This document shows positions 25,375 to 33,845 of a stretch of DNA of 64,000 nt, in pieces. Position numbers and translations under genes: made by a program. Source of the DNA: Collinsella phocaeensis (GTDB taxonomy: Bacteria; Actinomycetota; Coriobacteriia; Coriobacteriales; Coriobacteriaceae); the NCBI RefSeq assembly GCF_900119895.1, contig NZ_FQLR01000003.1, positions 186,001 through 250,000 on the forward strand, given 5' to 3'. The first letter of the stretch is position 1; every line of letters starts with the position of its first letter. A model generated the notes under the pieces. That model searched no databases and was not told where the DNA came from. It saw nothing but the letters and a program-made list of their open reading frames with translations.

Positions 25375-26388
25375 ATGTCATCCACAAAAGTCAGCGTACG
25401 CGACATCAGCCGCAAGACCGGATACTCCCCTGCCACCGTCTCCAACGCCCTCAACGGGAAGCGCGGCGTCAGCGAGGAGACCGCCCGCGCGATCCGTAAG
25501 GTCGCAGCCGATCTGGGGTACCGCCGCAGCAGCAAGCTGCACCAGGTGCAGTTCGTGATCGGCCGCAACTCCGGACGCATGATCGACGAGGGATCCTTCC
25601 GCCTCGCCGTGGTGAACGGCGTCGAGGACGAAGCTCGCCTCAACGGCCTCACCACCTCCTACGCCACCGTCGAGCTCTCGGAGCCCGAGACCGCGCGCCG
25701 CGAGGTCGCCGCGCTGATGAACGACACCAGCGCGGGCATCATCCTGCTGGGCACCGAGATGATCCAGCGCGACTACGATCTGTTCGCCAACCCCAAGGTC
25801 CCCCTGGCCATCGTCGACGGCGTGAGCGACAACCACTTCTTCGACTCCATCGTGTTCACCAACGAGGGCTCCGCGCATCGCGCCGTGAGCTACCTCATCA
25901 ACCGCGGGCACACCAAGATCGGCTATATCGCCGGCAGCCTGCGCATCCGCAACTTCCCCCTGCGCGAGCGCGGCTATGCGCGCGCCCTCACCGAGGCGGG
26001 CCTTCCGGTCAACCTACGCTGGCGCGTCTCACTTTCCACCGACTCGATGCAGAATGCCTATCGCGACATGCTCGCATGGCTCGACACCATGCCCGAGATG
26101 CCCACGGCGTTTTTCGCCGAGAACGACGCGCTCGCCATCGGCGCCATGAAGGCGCTCGCGGAGCGCGGATTCGACGTCCCGGGCGACGTGTCCATGGTGG
26201 GCTTCGACGACGTCGAGTTCGCCTCGATCGCGCACCCCTCGCTCACCACGGTGCACGTCCCCCGCGCCGACATCGGCCGCATGGCCGTGCGCAAGCTCAT
26301 CGAGCAGGTCGAGCATCCCACGCCCTACACGAGCGTGACCCATCTTTCGACCATGTTCATCGAGCGCGAGAGCGTGCGCTCGCTGTAG
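25375..26388 (+). CDS. LacI-family regulator divergent from the arabinose operon
   Basis: 337 residues: helix-turn-helix VSVRDISRKTGYSPATVSNALNG (about 5-27), hinge to about 60, then a sugar-binding effector domain. The ATG at 25375 is chosen because TAGGTG sits eight bases before it; the GTG at 25366 would be inside that site. Divergent orientation over a shared region with a LacI operator makes it the likely repressor of the ABC-araABD operon, released by arabinose or a related sugar (inference). It converges on degV with a bidirectional terminator between them. Confidence 0.92.
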   Translation: MSSTKVSVRDISRKTGYSPATVSNALNGKRGVSEETARAIRKVAADLGYRRSSKLHQVQFVIGRNSGRMIDEGSFRLAVVNGVEDEARLNGLTTSYATVELSEPETARREVAALMNDTSAGIILLGTEMIQRDYDLFANPKVPLAIVDGVSDNHFFDSIVFTNEGSAHRAVSYLINRGHTKIGYIAGSLRIRNFPLRERGYARALTEAGLPVNLRWRVSLSTDSMQNAYRDMLAWLDTMPEMPTAFFAENDALAIGAMKALAERGFDVPGDVSMVGFDDVEFASIAHPSLTTVHVPRADIGRMAVRKLIEQVEHPTPYTSVTHLSTMFIERESVRSL

Positions 26389-26447
26389 CTTCGGCCTCTG
26401 CCTGCGCACCGCGCATGGGCAGGGCGCGCCGCCGCCCTCCCGAGAAG

Positions 26448-26493
26448 CGAGCCGCCCGTCGCCTCCCGAACACCGGGGACGACGGGCGGCTCG
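26448..26493. terminator. Bidirectional terminator between LacI and DegV genes
   Basis: Perfect 14-bp arms CGAGCCGCCCGTCG (26448-26461) and complement (26480-26493), 18-base loop, between convergent genes. The remaining 26494-26613 is GC-rich spacer without a gene. Confidence 0.65.
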
Positions 26494-26613
26494 TTCGCTG
26501 AGCGCAGACGGCTCGGATCCAAGCGAGGCGACGCGCGGGGACCGCAGCGCCCCGAATCCCACGCGAGCCCCGGCACGCGCCGGCGGCGGCGCGCAAGGGC
26601 TCGAGCGAGATCC

Positions 26614-27585
26614 CTACCTGCCGCGGACCTTGCCGGCGATGCGGTCGGAGATCGAGGTCTGCTGGCGCCGGTCCTCGCCCCAGAAGGAAAGGCTGATCAT
26701 GCCCGGGCCCACATGGCAGCCGATGGTCGGGCCGACATGCGTGCGCAGGAAGAGCGACGTGCGCGTGCTCTTGGCGATGAGCTCGCACAGGCGGTCGGCG
26801 TCTTCGTCCGCGTCGGCGGCGCCCACCGCGGCGACCGCGGAGTACATGTCGTCGTTGTGGCCCTTCTCGTAGAACTCCGCCATACGGCGCAGCCCCTTCT
26901 TGCGGCCGCGCACGACGCCCACCATGGAGAGGCGACCCTCGATGTCGAAGGTGAGCAGGGGCTTGACGTCGAGCTTGGTGCCCGCCAGGGCGATACTCGC
27001 CGGAATGCGCCCGCCGCGCTTCAAGGCGGTGAGATCATCGACCATGAAGAGGGTGTGCACGTAGTAGCGCGCCTCTTCCGCCCAGGCGGCGAGCTCGGAA
27101 GCGGCGAGGCCGTTGTTGCGCTGGCGGATGGCCTCGGCGACGAGCAGGCCCTCAGGGGCGGAGCCGAGCTTGAGGTCCACGATGTAGAGGCCGAGGTCCT
27201 GCGGGGAGGCGGCGCCGCGCTCCTCGGCGATGCGGTCGGCGGCCATGCAGGCGCCCTCGTAGCAGCCGGACAACCCGCTGGAGAACGCGAGATAGACCGT
27301 GTCCCTCCCCGTGTCCAGGGCGGCGCGGAACGCGTCCTCGAACACGAGCTGCGAGGGCTGCGAGGTCATGGGCATGGCGCCCTGGCGCATGTTCTCGTAG
27401 AAATCATGCGCGGAGATGCTCTGGAACATATCGTCGACGCCCGTAAGGCCCTGCGGGGTGTCGGCGAGTTCGGGATTGCCCTCGGTGTAGGTGAAGCTCA
27501 GGACCGTCAATCCCTCGGCCTCGCACAGCTCCCGCGGCAGCTCGCTGCAGGAATCGATGATCAGGTTGCACACGGAATCCTTCAT
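26614..27585 (-). CDS. DegV-family fatty-acid-binding protein
   Basis: 323 residues, somewhat longer than the usual 280. The ATG at 27585 follows CTGAGGAGG. N-terminal domain begins NLIIDSCSELP with the MTSQPS motif near residue 75 and FSSGLSGCYEGA near 104; the second domain includes LKRGGRIP and ends with the family's THVGPTIGCHVGPGM. DegV (FakB-type) proteins bind a fatty acid so a FakA kinase can phosphorylate it for phospholipid synthesis. No FakA gene is nearby. It appears monocistronic. Confidence 0.92.
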   Translation of the reverse strand: MKDSVCNLIIDSCSELPRELCEAEGLTVLSFTYTEGNPELADTPQGLTGVDDMFQSISAHDFYENMRQGAMPMTSQPSQLVFEDAFRAALDTGRDTVYLAFSSGLSGCYEGACMAADRIAEERGAASPQDLGLYIVDLKLGSAPEGLLVAEAIRQRNNGLAASELAAWAEEARYYVHTLFMVDDLTALKRGGRIPASIALAGTKLDVKPLLTFDIEGRLSMVGVVRGRKKGLRRMAEFYEKGHNDDMYSAVAAVGAADADEDADRLCELIAKSTRTSLFLRTHVGPTIGCHVGPGMISLSFWGEDRRQQTSISDRIAGKVRGR

Positions 27586-27779
27586 GGTCCGCCTCCTCAG
27601 GCTCAGCAAAACATACGCGCAATCGTAGCATGAGGCACAGAGGGCCGTGGCGCAGACAGCGCAAGGCGGGAATTAATCGCGCATCCGCATGCACGCAAGC
27701 GGCAGGAGGGGCGCAGAGGCGTCAAACCCCGCCCCGCCAAAGCTGCATGGCAGCCGACGAAAGCGACTTGTCCGCACAG

Positions 27780-27811
27780 CAGGGCCCCGCGCCGTGAAGC
27801 GCGGGGCCCTG
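27780..27811 (-). terminator. Terminator-like hairpin after the YeiH-type gene
   Basis: Perfect 13-bp arms CAGGGCCCCGCGC/GCGCGGGGCCCTG, loop CGTGAA, 82 bases past the stop at 27893. No T tract. 27586-27779 holds no supported gene. Confidence 0.55.
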
Positions 27812-27892
27812 AGAGAGAAGGTGCGGGGCGCGAAGACAGGCGCATGCGCCCCGCCATGGATTTCGCCCGAAGGTGGGAGAGAAAGCGGACTC

Positions 27893-28951
27893 CTACCAGA
27901 TGCCGAGCATGTGCTGCATGCCGATGCTCACGCAGGTGATACCGATCCAGCAGCACAGTCCCATGAAGATCGGCTTGCCGCCGGTCTTCACCAGCTTCAC
28001 GATATCAGTGTTGAAGCCGATCGCCGCCATCGCCATGATGATGAAGAACTTGGAGAGCTCCTTGATCGGCGCGGTCACGGCCGCAGGCAACGCGAAAACC
28101 GTCGTGATGATGCTCGCCAGCACGAAGAAGAGAATGAAGAACGGGAAAATCTTCTTGATATCGAAGGTGCCGGATGCCTGACCCGACCCCTCGCCCGCCT
28201 CGGCAGCGCGCTTGGCACGGCGCACCTGCCAAAACGCGAGGCCAAGCGTAATGGGGATGATCGCGAGCGTGCGGGTGAGCTTGACGATGGTCGCGTGGTC
28301 GAGCGCGTTGGAGCCGGGGTGCATACCATCCCAGGCAGCCGCGGCCGCGGTAACCGAAGAGGTGTCGTTCACGGCCGTGCCGGCGAACAGGCCGAAGCCC
28401 TCGTTGCTCATGCCGAGCATGCCCCCGAGCGTGGGGAAGGTGAGCGCGGCGATGATGTTGAAGAGGAAGATGACGCTGATCGCCTGCGCGATCTCCTCGT
28501 CATCGGCATCGATGACCGGTGCCGTGGCGGCGATCGCCGAGCCGCCGCAGATCGAGGAACCCACACCCACGAGCGTCGAGATCTTGGACGGAATGTGCAT
28601 CACGCGGCACAGCACGAAGGCGATCACGAGCGACGTGGTGATGGTGGAGACGATGATCGGCAGCGAGCTTGCCCCCACCTTGGCGATCTGGCCGAGGTTG
28701 AGACCGAAACCCAGCAGGATCACCGCGTACTGCAGGATCTTCTTCGATGTGTACTTGATGCCGGCAGAGGTTGCTTCCGCGACGTCGGACCGGCCGCGCA
28801 GGCACACGGCCAGCACCATGCCGATGATGATAGCGAATACCGGCCCACCGATAACCTCGAACTGCTTGCCGAGAAACCACGCCGGAACCGCGATCGCCAA
28901 CGCGAGCGCGACGCCACGCCAGAGATCCTTGAAATCCTTGATGAGCTCCAC
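27893..28951 (-). CDS. YeiH-family (UPF0324) putative anion/sulfate exporter
   Basis: 352 residues, about ten hydrophobic helices. Family landmarks: [20 protein letters not shown] near residue 130, [14 protein letters not shown] near 194, and [12 protein letters not shown] near the C-terminus. The GTG at 28951 follows AAAGGTGGAG. The family is annotated as a sulfate or other small-anion exporter, and in E. coli yeiH is adjacent to the LysR gene yeiE. Here a LysR gene lies 1.2 kb away, divergent, across an element-bearing spacer, so a similar partnership is possible. Confidence 0.88.
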   Translation of the reverse strand: MELIKDFKDLWRGVALALAIAVPAWFLGKQFEVIGGPVFAIIIGMVLAVCLRGRSDVAEATSAGIKYTSKKILQYAVILLGFGLNLGQIAKVGASSLPIIVSTITTSLVIAFVLCRVMHIPSKISTLVGVGSSICGGSAIAATAPVIDADDEEIAQAISVIFLFNIIAALTFPTLGGMLGMSNEGFGLFAGTAVNDTSSVTAAAAAWDGMHPGSNALDHATIVKLTRTLAIIPITLGLAFWQVRRAKRAAEAGEGSGQASGTFDIKKIFPFFILFFVLASIITTVFALPAAVTAPIKELSKFFIIMAMAAIGFNTDIVKLVKTGGKPIFMGLCCWIGITCVSIGMQHMLGIW

Positions 28952-29163
28952 CTTGCTCCACCTTTCCAGGTCGATACTTGCTCTCGTTCTGCCGAACTAA
29001 TTCTATGACCTCTGCTTATAACTGGAACTATGGTTTTTGTTATCGATATATCGTGATTTCTTATGCTTCGGCATGAAGCCGTGCACTAGAACCGGCCCGT
29101 GACACAGGCCGGCAAGAACCGAGACACCGTCAGGAGCAAGCGAGCTCGCAGAACCGAAAGCAT

Positions 29164-29217
29164 GCGGACACGCACATGCCGCCGTTCAGGGTTGAACGGC
29201 GGCATGTGCGTGTCCGC
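29164..29217. repeat. Perfect 25-bp hairpin
   Basis: Arms 29164-29188 and 29193-29217 are perfect complements around the loop GGGT. It lies between the yeiH-type gene start and the inverted-repeat element and does not follow any recognised gene end. No T tract on either side. Confidence 0.65.
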
Positions 29218-29396
29218 CCACCATCGATGGTCGCGGAGCTTTGATCGCCGTAAGAACGTCGAACCGCCCAAGGCGTCAGGCACGCCTATACGGTGCTGGC
29301 GGCACGCTCTGCTCGTGACCAGCAAGGCATCGGGAAGGAAGAACGCCGAAACGGAATGGCTGCCCCCCTCGCAATCGGCTCCATCGATTTTTTGCT

Positions 29397-29621
29397 TAAC
29401 CCCTGCATTTTTGGACAAATCTGGCAGTTATATAAGTCGTTTGCGCGGGCACGCGGCACATCGATCCCCGTGATTCATCAGAAGGTGCGCCCAGCCATGA
29501 GGACGAGTGATTTTAACCCACTCGCGCGCACCTCGAGCGCGTTTCAGCCGCTCTCATTGGACGATCTCTGTCGGTCAGACCTATATATTTGCCATATTTG
29601 TCCAATTCAGCAGGGGGTTAT
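29397..29621. repeat. Inverted-repeat-bounded element, copy 2
   Basis: 225 bp. Ends TAACCCCTG-N6-TGGACAAATCTGGCA (29397-29426) and the inverted equivalent (29590-29621) match copy 1; the TGGACAAAT blocks are 193 bp apart end to end against 194 in copy 1. The interior differs except for a short similar patch near the right end (GACGATCTCTGT against GAGGAGCTCTGT). A T-run lies outside the left end and ATTAATTT outside the right, as in copy 1. Confidence 0.7.
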
Positions 29622-30180
29622 GGATTAATTTGTCTAACCACCCCCCTACCTGTCGTCAAGCCAACATTGGGCCACATGCAGCCTCGCACTTTGCACTGGG
29701 GGACTGATCCGCAACGCCATAACGCCATGCGGCAGAGTGCGCCACGCGGCGCGGCGTCACATTCGGATATGGCTTGAAGTCCCCATGGAGGAGGTACGGA
29801 ATCGACAACCCGAAACGCTGCGAGATCCCGTGCATCCCGCATCCGGCTCTCAGCTTGGCACGCCATCCCCTCTGCACGCAGAGGCGCACTCCCTCGCGGG
29901 GCCAACGCGCGCATGCGCATGCGTTCCGATCCCAATTCTCAGATGAGGACTCAAAAACAGGGACGGGGCCCGACGCGGGACGGTGCATATGATGGCGAAG
30001 GGACATGTTGGCTCCGTTCCCAAATAAGATGTCGTATCCTCGAGACGATACCTGATATCGAGCCGAACCCGACCAACACCCCCTATACGGGGCGCAAATC
30101 GACATTCGTTCCGACCGGATGACGCCGAGGGGCCGCGCCGAATCACCACATGGCCACGGACCCGAAGCTGGAGGAGCCCC
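29622..30180. other. Gene-free spacer upstream of the LysR gene
   Basis: About 560 bases with only short frames in several registers, none with a ribosome site or a recognisable product. It presumably holds the LysR promoter. No repeat or RNA gene is seen. Confidence 0.4.
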
Positions 30181-31083
30181 GTGCTCGACTATCGAACGCA
30201 TACCTTTCTCACGGTCTACCGCAAGCGCAGCTTCACGGCCGCAGCGCGCGAACTCAACATCACACAGCCCGCGGTCTCACAGCATATCCGTCAACTCGAA
30301 GCCCATTACGGATGCGCGCTGTTCCGCAAGGTCGGCCGCGGCGTCGTCCCGACCGAGGCGGCGGACCTGATCTTCAGTCGACTCGATACCGCCGAGAACG
30401 ACGACCGGCGTCTCGCCGACGAGGTGCGCGCGCTCGCAGAGCGCGACCTGGGCTCCGTCCCCATGCGGTTCGGCTGCACCCGCACCGTGAGCGACTGCGT
30501 GGCGCCCGCCATCCTCACCGGGCACCTCGCCGCGCATCCGCGCGAACGCATCGTCATGCGCAACGGCAACACGCAGGAGCTCATCGAGGAGATCGAGCGG
30601 GGCGAGATAGATTTCGCTGTCGTCGAAGGATCCTTCGACCGCTCGTCCTATGACTCCGAAGTCATATCGCGCGAGGAGTTCGTCTGCGTGGCTCGCACGG
30701 GAGAGCCGGCGGCGAGCATCCGCGACCTGCTGTCGAGCACCCTCATCGTGCGCGAGGAGGGATCGGGCACGCGCGAGATCCTGGAGAGACACCTTCATGC
30801 GCACGACCTTGCGCTTGAAGACTTCCTCGGCTGCCTGGAGCTCGGAAGCATCCCGTCCATCAAAGCGTGCGTCGCCGCGGGAGCCGGCATCTCCTTCATG
30901 TACCGCTGCGCCGTCGACGAGGAGCTCGCCGCCGGGTCGCTCGTGGACATCACCCCCGAGGACTTCGCGATCGAGCACGATTTCCGCCTCATCTGGCAGC
31001 ACGGAAGCGCGTACGCGAAGCGCTATCGCGCGCTCGCCAAGACCTGGCGGGGCATCGTCGCGAAGGCGCGCGGGAACCGCTAG
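30181..31083 (+). CDS. LysR-family transcriptional regulator
   Basis: 300 residues. Helix-turn-helix at residues about 3-60 (LDYRTHTFLTVYRKRSFTAAARELNITQPAVSQHIRQLE), then a LysR substrate-binding domain with VREEGSGTREILERHL near 190, a signature of the CysL/YeiE subgroup that senses small anions. Translation starts at GTG 30181 after GGAGGAGCCCC. It is divergent from the YeiH-type transporter gene, though 1.2 kb away, and may control it. Confidence 0.92.
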   Translation: MLDYRTHTFLTVYRKRSFTAAARELNITQPAVSQHIRQLEAHYGCALFRKVGRGVVPTEAADLIFSRLDTAENDDRRLADEVRALAERDLGSVPMRFGCTRTVSDCVAPAILTGHLAAHPRERIVMRNGNTQELIEEIERGEIDFAVVEGSFDRSSYDSEVISREEFVCVARTGEPAASIRDLLSSTLIVREEGSGTREILERHLHAHDLALEDFLGCLELGSIPSIKACVAAGAGISFMYRCAVDEELAAGSLVDITPEDFAIEHDFRLIWQHGSAYAKRYRALAKTWRGIVAKARGNR

Positions 31084-31303
31084 GCACGACCGTCTCGAAC
31101 CCCAGATCGAGAACCTCAAATTGGAAGCAGGCACGAATGCGGACCGCGGGGCCGCGAACGAAAAGCCGGATCGATCCAGAAGCGCGCACCCGAGGGTACG
31201 GGTCTCGACCCCGCACCCTTGCGCGCTGCGCTGGCAAACGGCTTCGCCGTTTCCGCAGCTCCGCGCCCTTTCGGGTTCGAATCCGCGCGCGGGCCACGAG
31301 ACG
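31084..31303. other. Spacer between LysR gene and insertion element, with a stable hairpin
   Basis: No gene. At 31225-31259 GCTGC encloses AAACGGC-TTC-GCCGTTT and closes with GCAGC, a stem-loop with a cTTCGc tip that could be a terminator or part of a structured RNA. A tRNA-like GGTTCGAATCC at 31274-31284 is not part of a tRNA. Confidence 0.35.
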
Positions 31304-31416
31304 ATATGAGTTGAACATTGGGAGCCCCTCCCCTTGTAGCTCTATCGTGGGTCGGGCGACAATGGTCGTAACGCCAACCGTGGCCGCGCGCCACATGCGA
31401 CGGAGAGGGGCCCGCC

Positions 31417-32520
31417 ATGTTCGATTATGTCACAGCCATCGGTCTCGACGTCCACGCGAGGAGCATCTCCGCATGCGCCTTCGACCCCATGACCGGCGAG
31501 GTGGTCCGGGCCAGGTTCGGCTACGACCCGGCGTCGGTCGCCGAGTGGGTCCTGGGGTTCGAGTCGCCCAAGGCGGTGTACGAGAGCGGCCCGACCGGCT
31601 TCCACCTGTGCCGCGCCCTGCGCGCCCTCGGCCCCGACTGCGCCGTGGGCGCCGTCTCCAAGATGCACCGGCCCGCGGCCGACCGGGGCCGCAAGAACGA
31701 CCGGCGCGACGCCGAGTGGCTGGCCAGGCTCCTCGCCTGCCGCAACGTCGTCGAGGTGTGGGTGCCCGATGACCGCACCGAGGCCGCCCGGGACCTCTCC
31801 CGCGCGCTCGAGGACGCCCGCGACGACCTGCAGCGCGCCAGGCAGCGCATGTCCAAGTTCCTGCTCAGGCACGGCCTGGTGTTCGACGAGACGACGCCGG
31901 CCGGGCGCCGCAGGTCGAACTGGACCGAGGCGTACTGGAGGTGGGCGAGGTCGATCGAGTTCGGCGAGGCCGACGACGCGGCCGCCTACGGGCACTACAT
32001 GGACGCCGTGGAGCGCTGCGCCGAGGCCAAGAGGGAGCTCGAGCGCAAGGTGGAGGAGGCCGCCGCGCGCCCCGGGTGGGCGCCTGTCGTCGACGCGCTC
32101 TGCCTGGTGAAGGGCATCGACGTCGCGAGTGCCTTCCTGCTCGCCGCCGAGGCCGGCGACTTCTCGAGGTTCCCGACCGCGCCGTCGTTCGCCTCGTGGT
32201 GCGGCCTGGCCCCCCCGGAGCGCTCGAGCGGCGAGACGGAGTCGCGCGGCGGGATCACCCGCGCGGGGAACTCCCACGTGCGGCGCGCGCTGGTCGAGGC
32301 GTCCTGGCACGTCCCGATGTCGACGAGGCGCCCCAAGAGGCCGAGGCCGGGCCACGGGGTCGAGCCCGCCGTGTCGAGGCACGCCGCGAAGTGCAACCGC
32401 CGCCTGCGGGACAGGCGCGCCGCCATGTCGGAGGCGGGCAAGAGGCCGTGCGTGGCGAACTGCGCGACGGCCCGCGAGATGGCCTGCTGGGTGTGGGCGA
32501 TAGCGCTCATGGCCCGGTAG
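31417..32520 (+). CDS. IS110-family transposase (DEDD recombinase)
   Basis: 367 residues. The N-terminal RuvC-like domain shows D11 (IGLDVH), E56 (YESGP), D95 and D98 (KNDRRDAEWLA), the DEDD set. The middle is a charged coiled coil (about 125-150 and 190-225). The C-terminal Tnp20 domain has FASWCGLAPPERSSGE and RAGNSHVRRALVEASW, where the essential Ser would sit in the ERSSGE stretch. The start follows GGAGAGGGGCCCGCC. The gene looks intact, so the element may be active. Confidence 0.93.
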   Translation: MFDYVTAIGLDVHARSISACAFDPMTGEVVRARFGYDPASVAEWVLGFESPKAVYESGPTGFHLCRALRALGPDCAVGAVSKMHRPAADRGRKNDRRDAEWLARLLACRNVVEVWVPDDRTEAARDLSRALEDARDDLQRARQRMSKFLLRHGLVFDETTPAGRRRSNWTEAYWRWARSIEFGEADDAAAYGHYMDAVERCAEAKRELERKVEEAAARPGWAPVVDALCLVKGIDVASAFLLAAEAGDFSRFPTAPSFASWCGLAPPERSSGETESRGGITRAGNSHVRRALVEASWHVPMSTRRPKRPRPGHGVEPAVSRHAAKCNRRLRDRRAAMSEAGKRPCVANCATAREMACWVWAIALMAR

Positions 32521-32763
32521 CTCCCGCGGTGAGATAGGAGTCCGACCCCGGGGCGCGCCGCGCTCGAGGCCGTTGGGAGGCCGTTCCAGTCCTTTTTCTG
32601 GGCGGCGGGAGACCGCCACGCCCGCCTCAAGACTGCGATCGAGCCGGAGGCCCCCAGCCGTAGCAACGAGATGCGGTTCCGACCCGCGGATATTAGAGTG
32701 CCGAACGTGCGTCGAGCAGACACGCCCCCCAAGCGGCGCGTCCCCCGGGTGAAGATAGATGGA
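32521..32763 (+). ncRNA. Candidate bridge-RNA region of the insertion sequence
   Basis: The segment between the transposase stop and the terminator is non-coding, GC-rich and foldable, e.g. GGCGG-GAGA-CCGCC at 32604-32617. In IS110-family elements a structured bridge RNA guides target and donor choice; in the IS1111 subgroup it is reported from the 3' side. Assigned by position only. Confidence 0.35.
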
Positions 32764-32805
32764 CCCTGCCCTCCGCGGTGGCTCCGCGGAGGGCAGGGCC
32801 TTTTT
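32764..32805 (+). terminator. Intrinsic terminator at the right end of the insertion sequence
   Basis: Perfect 15-bp arms CCCTGCCCTCCGCGG/CCGCGGAGGGCAGGG with loop TGGCT followed by CCTTTTT. Very strong. It would end the transposase transcript or the candidate guide RNA. Confidence 0.85.
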
Positions 32806-32832
32806 GCCACTTGACAATGTTCAACTCATATT

Positions 32833-32858
32833 AAAAAAGCGAGCCCCTGGGGACTCGC
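32833..32858 (-). terminator. Terminator of tRNA-Ser
   Basis: On the minus strand GCGAGTCC..GGGGCTCGC forms a stem with one mismatch and is followed by TTTTTT. It is 15 bases past the tRNA 3' end; the insertion sequence begins directly beyond the T run. Confidence 0.7.
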
Positions 32859-32872
32859 TTCTTCATTCACAC

Positions 32873-32963
32873 TGGCGGAGAGCTGGGGATTCGAACCCCA
32901 GATTCCCTTTTGGGGAATACTCGCTTAGCAGGCGAGCACCTTCGGCCTCTCGGTCAGCTCTCC
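32873..32963 (-). tRNA. tRNA-Ser (anticodon GCU)
   Basis: 91 bases including an encoded CCA. Acceptor GGAGAGC pairs with GCTCTCC, discriminator G; D-arm with GACCGAGAGGCC; anticodon loop CTGCTAA; a long type-II variable arm (ATTCCCCAAAAGGGAAT); T-arm GGGGTTCGAATCCCC. Confidence 0.97.
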
Positions 32964-33072
32964 GTAACAGCCGTGCTATCATACCCCAACTTCCGGCATC
33001 CGCACAAGAAGCACGCGCAAACTCTCTAGAACTCGACTGCATGGAGCGCGCATGCGACTGGCGGATGAAACC

Positions 33073-33098
33073 GCGGCGAGACCCCGGGGCCTCGCCGC
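33073..33098 (-). terminator. Hairpin after the rubrerythrin gene
   Basis: GCGGCGAG/CTCGCCGC arms around a self-complementary CCCCGGGG loop, 42 bases past the stop; followed on the minus strand by GGTTTC. Confidence 0.5.
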
Positions 33099-33139
33099 AA
33101 TCCATCAAGCCGGACCGGGCGCAACGACCCCGCCGCTTG

Positions 33140-33679
33140 CTAGTAGTTGACGACCTGCTGCTCGAAATAGGCCTTGGGATGTGCGCACACGGGGCAGAGC
33201 TCGGGAGCCTCGGGGCCGACGTGCAGGTGGCCGCAGTTGAGGCACTTCCACACCTTCACGCCCTCGTGCGTGAAGACCTCGCCCTTCTCGACGCGCTCGG
33301 CGAGCTTGAGGTAGCGCTCCTCGTGCGCCTTCTCGACAGCGCCCACGCCGCGGAACTTCGCGGCGATCTCGGTGAAGCCCTCCTCGTCGGCGGTCTTGGC
33401 GAACTCGTCGTACATGGTGGTCCACTCGTAGTTCTCGCCCGCGGCGGCATCGCGCAGGTTGTCCAGGGTCTCCGGCACCGCACCGCCATGCAGGTACTTG
33501 AACCACAGCTTGGCGTGCTCGGACTCGTTGAGGGCGGTCTCCATGAAGATGTTGGAGATCTGCACGTAGCCGTCCTTCTTGGCCTTGGACGAGTAGTAGC
33601 GGTACTTGGTGTGGGCCTGCGACTCACCGGCGAATGCCGTCTCGAGGTTCTTCTTGGTCTGGGAGTTCTCGAAGTCCAT
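33140..33679 (-). CDS. rbr: Rubrerythrin
   Basis: 179 residues, normal length. N-terminal ferritin-like di-iron domain with Glu/His ligands ([32 protein letters not shown]), C-terminal rubredoxin-type Fe(SCys)4 site formed by CLNCGH and CPVCAHP. It reduces hydrogen peroxide in the cytosol of anaerobes using reduced rubredoxin or ferredoxin. The ATG at 33679 follows AAGGAGG. It lies downstream of the MutY-like and Rrf2 genes on the same strand, a grouping that suggests oxidative-stress control, though a hairpin separates it from mutY. Confidence 0.97.
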   Translation of the reverse strand: MDFENSQTKKNLETAFAGESQAHTKYRYYSSKAKKDGYVQISNIFMETALNESEHAKLWFKYLHGGAVPETLDNLRDAAAGENYEWTTMYDEFAKTADEEGFTEIAAKFRGVGAVEKAHEERYLKLAERVEKGEVFTHEGVKVWKCLNCGHLHVGPEAPELCPVCAHPKAYFEQQVVNY

Positions 33680-33801
33680 GGGGCTCCTCCTTGCATGCGG
33701 TGTAACCCATGCCGTGGTGAACCGCGCACCACACGGTTCGGCACCTATCCCGATGCACGACATGGCGCATCTCAGGCAGTTATACCCCGTTGCCCGAGAA
33801 G

Positions 33802-33823
33802 GATTCCCGAACAGACGGGAATC
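33802..33823 (-). terminator. Hairpin after the MutY-like gene
   Basis: GATTCCCG-AACAGA-CGGGAATC, perfect 8-bp arms, 22 bases past the mutY stop; followed on the minus strand by CTTCTC. The rubrerythrin promoter must lie between here and 33680. Confidence 0.5.
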
Positions 33824-33845
33824 ATACCGATAAAAAGACACCGTG

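Larger units (their letters stand above)
31304..32831 (+). mobile_element. IS110/IS1111-type insertion sequence with 16-bp inverted repeats
   Basis: ATATGAGTTGAACATT at 31304-31319 is perfectly inverted at 32816-32831, enclosing one transposase gene, about 97 bases upstream of it and about 295 downstream. Inverted repeats of this size and a long 3' non-coding part fit the IS1111 subgroup, whose repeats are subterminal, so the exact tips may be a few bases outside. The right end abuts the terminator of tRNA-Ser. No target duplication is evident, as expected for the family. Confidence 0.8.

Noticed and set aside
29293-29628. 111-codon frame across inverted-repeat copy 2
   Set aside because: It begins outside the element without a ribosome site and is not matched in copy 1.
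31271-31300. tRNA-like T-arm sequence GGTTCGAATCC next to the insertion element
   Set aside because: The stem does not pair properly and no anticodon or acceptor arm is present.
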